Positions 24,705 through 33,200 of a stretch of 64,000 nucleotides of DNA are shown piece by piece. Each line of letters opens with the position of its first letter. The stretch's first letter is position 1. This DNA is from Actinomadura livida (GTDB lineage: Bacteria > Actinomycetota > Actinomycetes > Streptosporangiales > Streptosporangiaceae): contig NZ_BMRO01000002.1 of the NCBI RefSeq assembly GCF_014648675.1, positions 157,053 to 221,052 of the forward strand. The letters are read 5' to 3'. The position numbers and the translations under genes are program-made. Under the pieces are notes generated by a model, which saw nothing but the letters and a program-made list of their open reading frames with translations, was not told the origin of the DNA and made no database searches.

Positions 24705-25202
24705 ATGGGAACACCGCACGAGACCGACCCCGCCTGCGCCGTCGCGCACGGCGACGCCCCGGCGCCCGCGGCGGAGCGGACGCTGGTCGCGGTGTTCGCC
24801 GGTCCCGTCGCCGAGCACCTGCTGCGCTACGGCGCCGACCTCGGCTACCGCACCTTCCTCGTCGACCCCGACAAGGACCGGGACGGCGCCGCCGACCTGC
24901 CGCACCTCGACGCGACGGCCGACGTCGTGGTCACCGACCACCACCGCCCCGAGCTGGGGCCGGTCCTGCGGGACGTCCTGACCCAGCCGGTCCGCTGGGT
25001 CGGCGTCATGGGCAACCCGCGCCATCCCGCCCCGCACATCCCGGCGCTCACCGAGCTCGGCGTCCCCGCCGGGGACATCGCGCGGGTCCACCGGCCCATC
25101 GGCCTCAACATCGGGTCGCGGACCCCGGCGGAGATCGCGATCGCGACCCTGGCCGGCCTCATCGCCGACCGCAACGGCCGCCCCGGCGGCTTCGAGTTCT
25201 AG
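24705..25202 (+). CDS. XdhC-like Rossmann-domain protein, stand-alone C-terminal domain
   Basis: 165 residues. It matches the C-terminal Rossmann half of XdhC/CoxI proteins (FAGPVAEHLLRYGADLGYRT, VVVTDHHRPELGPVL, WVGVMGNPRHPA, LNIGSRTPAEIAIATLAGLI) that assist molybdenum-cofactor insertion or sulfuration of xanthine dehydrogenase-type enzymes. The N-terminal XdhC_CoxI domain is absent, and no molybdenum hydroxylase genes are visible, so it is an orphan here. The next gene begins 15 bp after its stop, implying cotranscription with the alcohol dehydrogenase. Confidence 0.8.
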   Translation: MGTPHETDPACAVAHGDAPAPAAERTLVAVFAGPVAEHLLRYGADLGYRTFLVDPDKDRDGAADLPHLDATADVVVTDHHRPELGPVLRDVLTQPVRWVGVMGNPRHPAPHIPALTELGVPAGDIARVHRPIGLNIGSRTPAEIAIATLAGLIADRNGRPGGFEF

Positions 25203-25216
25203 GGGCGGGGCCTTCG

Positions 25217-26284
25217 ATGCGGGCGGTCGTCTACGCCGGGTTCGGGGCGCCGCCGGAGGTCCGCGAGGTCCCCGATCCGCGGCCGCCCGCCGGCGGCGCG
25301 GTCATCCGCGTCGAGGCGACCGGGGTGTGCCGCAGCGACTGGCACGGCTGGCAGGGGCACGATCCCGGGATCCGGTCCCTCCCGCACGTGCCCGGCCATG
25401 AGCTGGCGGGCACGGTCGAGGAGGTCGGCGCGGGCGTCGCCACCGCCCGCCCGGGCGACCGCGTCACGGTCCCGTTCGTGTGCGCCTGCGGCCGCTGCGC
25501 GGCCTGCGCGGCGGGGGACCAGCAGGTCTGCGAGGCGCAGACCCAGCCCGGCTTCACCCACTGGGGCTCCTTCGCCCACTACGTCGCGGTCGAGAACGCC
25601 GACGTCAACCTGATCCGGCTGCCGGACGAGATGTCGTACACGGCGGCCGCCGCCCTCGGCTGCCGGTTCGCCACCGCGTTCCGGGCCGTCCTCGCGCAGG
25701 GCGGCGCCTCCGCGGGCAGGTGGGTGGCCGTGCACGGCTGCGGCGGCCTCGGCCTGTCCGCCGTGATGATCGCCGCCGCGGCGGGCGCCCGCGTGGTGGC
25801 CGTCGACGTCGCGCCCGGGGCGCTGGAGCTGGCGCGGCGCAGCGGGGCGTCCGCCGTCGTCAACGCCGCGGGCCACGCCGACGTGGCGGGCGCCGTGCGG
25901 GAGGCGTGCCGGGGCGGCGCGCACGTCTCGCTGGACGCGCTGGGCAGCCCGGAGACGGCCCGCGCCTCGGTCGAGTCCCTGCGCCGGCGGGGCCGGCACG
26001 TCCAGGTCGGGCTGCTCCCGCCCGGCGCGGGCCGCGCGGACCTCCCGATGGAGCGGGTCGTCGCCATGGAGCTGGAGATCGTCGGCAGCCACGGGATGGC
26101 CGCCCACGCCTACGGCCCGATGGTGGAGCTGGTCCGGGCGGGGACGCTGCGCCCCGACCTGCTGATCGGCCGCGTCCTCGCGCTGGACGAGGCCCCGGCC
26201 GCCCTGATGGACATGCCCGCCCCCGGCATCACGATGATCGAGCCTCACCGGCAGGGCGGGTCGAAGGACGCCGAGGGCAGGTAG
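25217..26284 (+). CDS. Zinc-dependent alcohol dehydrogenase (MDR family)
   Basis: 355 residues from ATG 25217. Catalytic zinc ligands appear in GVCRSDWHGW (Cys near 37) and PGHE. The structural zinc site CACGRCAACAAGDQQVC has all four cysteines. The NAD-binding motif is CGGLGLSAVMIAAAAGA. Substrates of such enzymes are primary or secondary alcohols; this form (alcohol dehydrogenase with GGLGL) is common in actinomycetes. Its last 40 bp overlap the convergent WD40 gene tail to tail. Cotranscribed with the XdhC-like gene, an odd partner. Confidence 0.88.
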   Translation: MRAVVYAGFGAPPEVREVPDPRPPAGGAVIRVEATGVCRSDWHGWQGHDPGIRSLPHVPGHELAGTVEEVGAGVATARPGDRVTVPFVCACGRCAACAAGDQQVCEAQTQPGFTHWGSFAHYVAVENADVNLIRLPDEMSYTAAAALGCRFATAFRAVLAQGGASAGRWVAVHGCGGLGLSAVMIAAAAGARVVAVDVAPGALELARRSGASAVVNAAGHADVAGAVREACRGGAHVSLDALGSPETARASVESLRRRGRHVQVGLLPPGAGRADLPMERVVAMELEIVGSHGMAAHAYGPMVELVRAGTLRPDLLIGRVLALDEAPAALMDMPAPGITMIEPHRQGGSKDAEGR

Positions 26285-29200
26285 CGCCGCCACTCCGCCT
26301 CGGTGATCGGCGTCCCGGCGGTGGCGCAGATCCGCGCGGCGACCTCGTCCGGGTCCATCGACCAGAGCCGCACGTCGCGGCCCACGCCGGCGGTGACGAG
26401 GAGCGGCCGGTCCGGGACGGCGGCGTCGATGTAGAGGCTCTCGGCCGACCCGGTGAGCGTCGCGAGGGCGCGCGGATCGGACGGGTCGGAGGTGTCCCAC
26501 AGCCACACGGTCCCGTCCCCGGCGGCCGCGGCGAGCGTGTCGTCCGGGCCGTAGGCCAGCGAGTAGACGTAGTTCGCGGGGCCGTGCAGGCGCCGGGGCA
26601 GCGGGCGCGGGCGCGCCCGGTCGCGGACGTCCCACAGGACCACCGTGTTGTCGGCGCCCGCCGTGGCCATGGTCGCGCCGTCCGGGCTGAAGACCACGGC
26701 GAAGACGTAGCTCTCGTGGCCGCCCAGCGGCGGCCCCAGCCGGACGGGGTTCCGGGCGTCGGTGACGTCCCAGAGGTGGACCTTGCTGTCGGCGGTGCCG
26801 TACGCCAGCGTGCGGCCGTCCGGGCTGAAGGCGGCCTGGTAGGCGTAGTTGGCCGCGCCGGTGAGCTCGGCCGCGCGCACCGGCTCGCGCGGGTCGCCCA
26901 TATTCCACAGGTAGACGCTCTTGTCGTTGCTCGACACGGCGAGGAGGCGGCCGTCGGGGCTGAAGGCCAGCCCCTGGACGAGGTCGCCCGGCCCGGTGAG
27001 CATCCCGGGGACGGCGGTGGGGCGCGAGGGGGAGCGGACGTCCCACAGCCGCGTCTCGCCGCCGCGCGTGCCGATCGCGAGCGTCGCGGCGTCCGGGCTC
27101 AGCGCGGCGGCGCCGGACGCCGTGCCGCTCCCGGCCGCCCGCTCGATCACCGGCCCGAGCGGGACCGGGCGGCGCGGGTCGGCCACCGACCACAGCCGCG
27201 CCGTGCCGCCCGCCCCCGCCAGCGCCAGCACCCTGCCGTCGCGGCTCAGCGAGACGGCGAAGATCCCGCCCTCCGGGCCCTCGACCACCGGGCCGGGAAC
27301 GTCCCAGATCCGGGCCGTGCCGTCGGACGCGGCGGTGGCGAGCGACCCCGACCGCAGGAACGCCACCGCCGTCACCGGCCCCGGATGCGGCAGCGTCGTG
27401 GTCACGGTCCGCGCGCCGACGTCCCACACCCGGACCCGGCCGTCGGAGCTCGCCACCGCCAGGGAGCGGCCGTCCGGGGCGAAGGCCACCCCGTTGACCC
27501 ACTGGTCCGGCCCCTTCAGCGGCCGTCCCGACGGCACGGCCGACGAGCCGTCCACCCGCCACAGCCGGACCGTCCCGTCGGCGCTGCCCGCCGCGAGGGT
27601 CCGGCCGTCCGGGCTGAAGGCCACCCCGTACACGGTCCGCCCGCCCGCCGCGAGAGTGCGGCCGGCGGGCGCACGCCGGTCCATGTCGACGAGCCGTACC
27701 CTGCCGTCGGCGAAGCCCACGGCGAGCGTCTCCCCGCCGGGGCTGAACGCCACGCTGTGCGCGGCGGCGGACGCCTCGGCCACCACGCGGCCGCCCGGCT
27801 CGGGGTCGGCGACGTCCCAGGCGCGGACGGTCTCGTCCGCGCTCGCCGCGACGAGGGTCCGGCCGTCCGGGCTGAACGCCACCGCGTACACGGTGTTCCG
27901 CGGCCCGGTGAGCGCGACCGGGGCGGCGCCGGGCCGCCGGAGCAGGACGGTGCCCCCGCCGCCCCCGCTGGCGAGCGTCTCGCCGTCCGGGGCGAGCGCC
28001 ACGCCGTACACCGTGTCTGGATGCCCGGTCACCGGCGGCCCGGCCGGGACGGGGCGCCCCCTGTCCGCGATGTTCCAGAGCCGGACGGCGCGGTCGGCGC
28101 CCGCCGCCGCCAGCGTCCGGCCGTCCGCGGTGACCGCCACCGCCTGCAGGACCCCGCGCGCCCCGGTGATCCGGGTCGCGGCCGGGCCGGAGTAGGCCTC
28201 CAGCAGGCTGGACCGCGCCTCCGGCGTGCGCGCCACGCGGTACGCCGCGAGCGCGGTCATCCCCGCCAGCGCCACGTCCTCGCCGCGCAGCTTGGCCGAC
28301 TCGATCGCGACCTGCCGGGACACCGCCAGGTCGCGCTGCGCGTCCGCCGCCGCGGCCTGCAGGTCGGCCGCGTGCCGCTGGCGCAGCGTGACCCCGGCGA
28401 GCCCGAGCGTCACCAGCGACACCGCCGACAGCACCGCGATCAGCCGCCGGCCGCGCCGGACCAGCCGGCGCGCAGCCCGCGCCTCCGCGTCCCGCTGCTC
28501 GGCCGACGCCCGCAGGAACCGGCGCTCCAGCTCGTTCAGGCCGCCGCCGCGCCGCGGGTCGGCGGCCAGCTCCTCGCCCTCGGCCAGCCACGCGCCGCGC
28601 AGCAGCGCGCCGGGGTCGCGGCCCGACTCCTCCCACGCCTGGGCGCCCTCGGTGACGCGGCGGTGGGTGCGCAGCCCGGCCCGGTCGGCGTCCAGCCACC
28701 CGCGCAGCCGCGGCCAGGCGGACAGCAGCGCCTCGTGCGCGATCTCGACGCCGTCGGCGCGGGCGGTGACGAGGCGCTGCCGGACGAACCGGTCCAGGAC
28801 GCCGCGCACCTCGTCCCCGAGCTCCCGCTCGGCGACCCGGCGGCGCGTCACGCCGGTGTCGCCGGTGATGTGGACCAGCCGCAGGAACAGGAGGCGGGCG
28901 ATGTCGCGCTCGTCCTCGTCCAGGCCGCGGTGGGCCTCCTCCGCGGTGGCGGCGACCGCGTCCGCGATCCCGCCGCTGTCCCGGTAGTCGGCGATCGTCA
29001 GCGTCCCGTGCCGGCGCCGCTCCCAGGTCGACAGCAGCGCGTGCGACAGCAGCGGCAGCGTGCCCGTCTCGTGGGCGGCGCCGGGGCGGGCGTCCGGCGC
29101 CGGGCTCACCTCGCGCAGCAGCAGGTCGGCCAGCCCGGGTTCGAGCTCCAGCCCGGCCCGCTGCGCCGGCGCCACGATCGCGCGGCGCAGCTCGTCCTCG

Positions 29201-29985
29201 TTCATGGGCGTGACCACGACCTGGCCCGCCTGCAGCACGCGGGCCAGCCCCGGGTGCCGCAGCGCCCGGCCGTAGAAGTCGGCCCGCAGTGCCATGACCA
29301 CGGTGGCGGGCAGCTCCAGCAGGGCGGTGACCAGGTCGTCCGCCGCCGCGTCGGAACGGCCCGCGAAGACGTCCTCGAACTGGTCGACGACGACCACGGC
29401 CGTCCCGGCGCCGCACAGCCCGGCCACGTCGTCCGCGTCGATCTCGTCGGCCGTGCGGAGGACGATCCCGGTGTCCTCGCGCAGCGCGGGGACCAGCCCG
29501 GCGCGCAGCAGCGACGACTTCCCGGCGCCGGAGGGCCCGACGACGACGATCGCGCCGCCGCCCTCGAGCGCCCGCACGCGTTCGGCCAGCACCGAGGTCA
29601 GCGCCTCCCGGCCGAAGTACCACGCGGCGTCCTCGGCCTCGTACCGGGCCAGGCCCCGGTAGGGGACGACCGCCGGGCGCCGTCCCGGGGTCCGGCGGAC
29701 CCTGCGCAGCGCCTCCAGCCACGCCTCCACTTCCGCGTCGCCGGTCACGCCGCACGCGCGCAGCAGCGCGGGGAGCCGCGCCGGCTTCAGCGGCGGGAGG
29801 TGCCGCCCGGCGAAGTAGTCGCCCGCGCTCGCGTGCGGGATGCCCGCCGCCCGCGCGACGTCCCTGACCGTCAGGCCCGCGTGGTCGCGCAGCAGCGTCA
29901 GCTCCCGCGCGAAGTCCTGCCGCGTGACGACGCGCCGCGGGTCCGGCGCCTCGGCTCCGCTCCTGGACGGGTTGCGCAGCACCAT
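26245..29985 (-). CDS. Giant XRE-nSTAND1-WD40 ATPase
   Basis: 1246 residues from ATG 29985. Residues about 20-80 are a Cro/C1-type HTH (LTLLRDHAGLTVRDVARAAG, AGDYFAGRHLPPLK). Residues about 110-400 are an nSTAND1 NTPase: P-loop VVGPSGAGKSSLL near 148, Walker B VVVVDQFEDVFAG, and a winged-helix tail HEALLSAWPRLRGWL. One membrane helix (about 512-530, AVLSAVSLVTLGLAGV) follows, then 14 WD40 blades (about 605-1210), enough for two seven-bladed propellers. It ends with the conserved actinobacterial tail ICATAGTPITEAEWRRYLP. STAND proteins oligomerise on ligand sensing; this one could couple a membrane or protein signal to DNA binding. Ligand and target are unknown. Divergent from the NB-ARC/TPR gene. 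Confidence 0.9.
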   Translation of the reverse strand: MVLRNPSRSGAEAPDPRRVVTRQDFARELTLLRDHAGLTVRDVARAAGIPHASAGDYFAGRHLPPLKPARLPALLRACGVTGDAEVEAWLEALRRVRRTPGRRPAVVPYRGLARYEAEDAAWYFGREALTSVLAERVRALEGGGAIVVVGPSGAGKSSLLRAGLVPALREDTGIVLRTADEIDADDVAGLCGAGTAVVVVDQFEDVFAGRSDAAADDLVTALLELPATVVMALRADFYGRALRHPGLARVLQAGQVVVTPMNEDELRRAIVAPAQRAGLELEPGLADLLLREVSPAPDARPGAAHETGTLPLLSHALLSTWERRRHGTLTIADYRDSGGIADAVAATAEEAHRGLDEDERDIARLLFLRLVHITGDTGVTRRRVAERELGDEVRGVLDRFVRQRLVTARADGVEIAHEALLSAWPRLRGWLDADRAGLRTHRRVTEGAQAWEESGRDPGALLRGAWLAEGEELAADPRRGGGLNELERRFLRASAEQRDAEARAARRLVRRGRRLIAVLSAVSLVTLGLAGVTLRQRHAADLQAAAADAQRDLAVSRQVAIESAKLRGEDVALAGMTALAAYRVARTPEARSSLLEAYSGPAATRITGARGVLQAVAVTADGRTLAAAGADRAVRLWNIADRGRPVPAGPPVTGHPDTVYGVALAPDGETLASGGGGGTVLLRRPGAAPVALTGPRNTVYAVAFSPDGRTLVAASADETVRAWDVADPEPGGRVVAEASAAAHSVAFSPGGETLAVGFADGRVRLVDMDRRAPAGRTLAAGGRTVYGVAFSPDGRTLAAGSADGTVRLWRVDGSSAVPSGRPLKGPDQWVNGVAFAPDGRSLAVASSDGRVRVWDVGARTVTTTLPHPGPVTAVAFLRSGSLATAASDGTARIWDVPGPVVEGPEGGIFAVSLSRDGRVLALAGAGGTARLWSVADPRRPVPLGPVIERAAGSGTASGAAALSPDAATLAIGTRGGETRLWDVRSPSRPTAVPGMLTGPGDLVQGLAFSPDGRLLAVSSNDKSVYLWNMGDPREPVRAAELTGAANYAYQAAFSPDGRTLAYGTADSKVHLWDVTDARNPVRLGPPLGGHESYVFAVVFSPDGATMATAGADNTVVLWDVRDRARPRPLPRRLHGPANYVYSLAYGPDDTLAAAAGDGTVWLWDTSDPSDPRALATLTGSAESLYIDAAVPDRPLLVTAGVGRDVRLWSMDPDEVAARICATAGTPITEAEWRRYLPSASFDPPCR
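26360..28170 (-). repeat. Fourteen WD40 repeats (two propellers)
   Basis: Blades follow the pattern VxxVAFSPDGRTLAxAxxDxTVRLWDV. I count 14 from the sequence; blades 7, 9 and 14 are the most divergent. Confidence 0.85.
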
Positions 29986-30019
29986 GTGAACCCCCACGGC
30001 CTGAATCGCACGGCGAACC

Positions 30020-30035
30020 GGTGCCGTACGGCACC
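30020..30035. promoter_or_regulatory. Perfect 16-bp palindrome between the STAND genes
   Basis: GGTGCCGTACGGCACC is fully self-complementary and lies 35 bp upstream of the WD40 gene start, a likely operator position. The XRE domain of that protein is the obvious candidate binder. Confidence 0.5.
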
Positions 30036-30061
30036 CCGATTCACACACAGGACGGCGGAGC

Positions 30062-30083
30062 CGTATGTGGCACATGACATACG
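30062..30083. promoter_or_regulatory. Inverted repeat CGTATGT / ACATACG
   Basis: Seven-base arms (30062-30068 and 30077-30083), 8-nt spacer, in the shared promoter region. Confidence 0.45.
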
Positions 30084-30167
30084 TGCGGCCGCTCCCACCG
30101 GAATCCGGGTTTCCCCGGAGTGCCTCACGGTGCGTGGCGCCGCGGATCCGCTGCGGGAACGCCGCGC

Positions 30168-30184
30168 TGTACGGCCTTGTACGG
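30168..30184 (+). promoter_or_regulatory. Direct repeat TGTACGG x2
   Basis: TGTACGG at 30168-30174 and 30178-30184, one helical turn apart, about 60 bp before the NB-ARC/TPR gene start. Confidence 0.4.
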
Positions 30185-30244
30185 GTATTGGACGAGCCGT
30201 TGTGCGCGCCCAGGCCAGGGGGGTCGGCTGGAAGGGACCCGATC

Positions 30245-33200
30245 ATGACAGGGAGGCGGGGCCCGGCCATGACACGAGACGCGGCCGCGACACCGGAACC
30301 GGCCAGGAGACCAGACCCGGACACGACACCAGAGGCGGCGGCACCGGAGCCGACGGCGGGGACCCCTGCGACGGCGGGGAAAGGGCCGCCCGCGAACCAC
30401 TTCCACGGCGCCGTCCACGTCGACGGCGACATCGTCCAGGAGAAGACCGTCCACCTTCCCCCGCCGCGGTTCGTGCCGCCGGTCCGCCAGCTCCCCGCGG
30501 CGCCCCGCGACTTCGTCGGGCGCGAGGAGGAGCTCGCGGCGATGGACGCCGCCCGCGCCGCGGCCGGGGAGCGCGGCTCGGCGGCCGTCGTGCAGATCCA
30601 CGGCATGGCCGGCGTCGGCAAGACGTCGCTGGTCCTGCACTGGGCCCACCAGAACGCCCGCTACTTCGACGACCAGATCTTCCTCGACCTGCACGGGCTG
30701 TCCCCGGACGCGGCGTCCCCCGCGCGGGCGCTGTTCCGGCTCCTCGGCGACCTCGGCCTGGCCGCCTCCGAGATCCCGGGGGACGAGGGGCGCCGCGCCG
30801 CGCTCTTCCGCTCCCTGGTCGCCGGCCGCCGCATCCTGGTGGTCCTCGACAACGCCGCCGGCACCGAGCAGATCCGCCCGCTGATCCCCGGCGGGCGGGG
30901 CTGCCTCGTCGTGGTGACCGGGCGCTCCCTCCTGGAGAACCTCGCCGTCGAGTTCGGCGCGTTCTCCGTCCCCGTCGAGCCGCTCACCATCGCCGACTCC
31001 TGGAAGCTCGCGGCGCGGCTGCTCGGCGGCGGGCGCGGCGAGCGCGAGCCGCAGGCGGTCGCCGCCCTCGCCGAATCGTGCGCGCGGCTGCCGCTGGCCA
31101 TCCGGATCGCGACGGTCGGCCTGGCCGCCGGGCGCTTCGAGTCCGTCACGTCCCTGGTCGAGGAGCTGACCGGCGGCGGCAGGCTCGACGTCCTCGCCCT
31201 CGACGGCGCCGGGGTCGCCATCCGCACCGCGTTCGACCTGTCCTACGACAGCCTGCAGCCGCGCGAGCAGGGCGTCTTCCGGATGCTCGGCCTCCTGCAC
31301 GGCTACGACTTCGGCGCCGAGAGCCTCGCCGCCCTGCTCGCCGTGCCCGTCGAGGAGGCCCGCAGCCTGCTGGGCCGCCTGGTCCGCAAGCACCTGGTCG
31401 AGCCCGGGACGGTCGGGCGGTACCGCCTCCACGAGCTGCTGAGCGAGTACGCCGCCGAACGCCTCGCCCGCGAGGACGGCGCGGCGGCCGACGCGGCGGC
31501 GCGGCGCCTGCTGGACCGGTACCTGGCCCGCGTCCGCGAGGCCGCGGCGGCGATCGCGCCGTCGGCCGTCGGCCCGGGGTCCGGCGCGGCGGAGGTGTCC
31601 CCGCGCAGGGCCGCCTCGTCCCTGGCGTGGTTCGAGGAGGAACGGGCCGCGGTGGTCGCCATGGCCCGGCGCGCGGCGGAGCGGGGCGAGCCCGCCCTGG
31701 CCTACGAGTTCGCCGACGCGCTGTTCCAGCTCCTCCGGCGCGACAAGCACGGCGCCGACAACCTGGAGGTCCACCGGCTCGGCCTGGCGGCGGCGCGCGC
31801 CGCCGGCGACCGGCACTGGGAGGCGCGGATGCTCGACCAGCTGGCCGTCGTGCACTGCGACCGCGGCAACCACGACGAGGCCGCCGAGGACGCCAGGGCC
31901 GCCTACGAGATCTTCACCGGCCTCGGCGACCACCGGCTGGCCGGCTGGGCGCTGAACACCCGCTCCCGCGCCGAGCGGCAGCGGTGCCGCTACCGGGACG
32001 CGCTGCTGTACGGCGAGCACGCGCTGCGAATCCTGACCCACGAAGGCGACCGGCACGGCGTGGGCCAGGGACTGGAGCAGATCGCGCAGGTGCACTGGAG
32101 GCTCGCGCACTACCGGATCGCGCTGGCGCACGCCCGGGAGTCGCTGCGCGTCCACCGCGAGCTGCACGGCGGAGACGGCGAGGCCGCCGCGCTGGAGATG
32201 ATCTCCAGGGTCCTGCGCCGCCTGGGCCGGACCGACCGCGCCCTGCACTACGCGCGGCGGGCCCTCGCCGTCCGCGAGCGCCTCGGCGACCGGCGCGGCC
32301 AGGGCGAGGTCCTCGACAGCATGTCCCGCACCCTGCGCCGCAGCGGCCGGCTGCGGGAGGCCCTCCGCTGCGCCCGGGACTCGGTGCGCATCCGCGAGGA
32401 CATCGGCGACCTCGCCGGGATGGCGATGAGCCTGATCAGCCTGTCGCGGGTCCTGCAGACGCTCGGCGACCGGCGCGGCGCGCTGGACGGCGCGAACCGT
32501 GCCCTGCGGATCAGCCGCGACATCGGCGACCTGTACCGGGAGGACGAGGCGCTGTCCGCCATCGCCGCCTTCCACCACGACGCGGGACGCTACGAGGAGG
32601 CGATCCGGCACGCGCGGCACGCCCTCGCCATCCGGAGGAGGCTCGGGGACGAGCACGGGGTCGCCTCGGTCCTCAACCTCATCGCCATGGTGGAGCGGCG
32701 GCTCGGCCGGCACGCCGAGGCCCGCCGGGACGCCGAGCGGGCCATGGCCCTGCAGCGCGCGCTGAAGGACGGCCACGGCCTCGGCAAGACGCTGAACAAC
32801 CTCGCCGAGATCGAGCGCGGCGCCGGCCGGTACCGCGACGCCCTCGCCCACGCCCGCGCCGCCCTCGCCATCGGCGTGCGGGCGGGAGGCGGCGGCGGCG
32901 AGCGGATCGGGCAGGGCGAGAGCCTCGCCACCATCGCCCGGATCCAGTGCAGGATGGGCGACCACGAGGAGGCCCTCGCCCACGCGGCCGAGGCGCTGCG
33001 GCTCCAGCGCGAGACCGGCGACCGGCCGGGCCAGGGCGTGACGCTGGACGTCTTCGCCCGCGTCGCCATCCGCACCGGCCGCTACGGCGAGGCCGCCGAG
33101 CACGCCGCCGCGTCGCTGCGGATCCGGCGGGAGATCGGCGACCGCCGCGGCAGCGCCGAGAGCATCGCCAAGATCGCGCTCGTCCGGTGGCACCAGAGCC

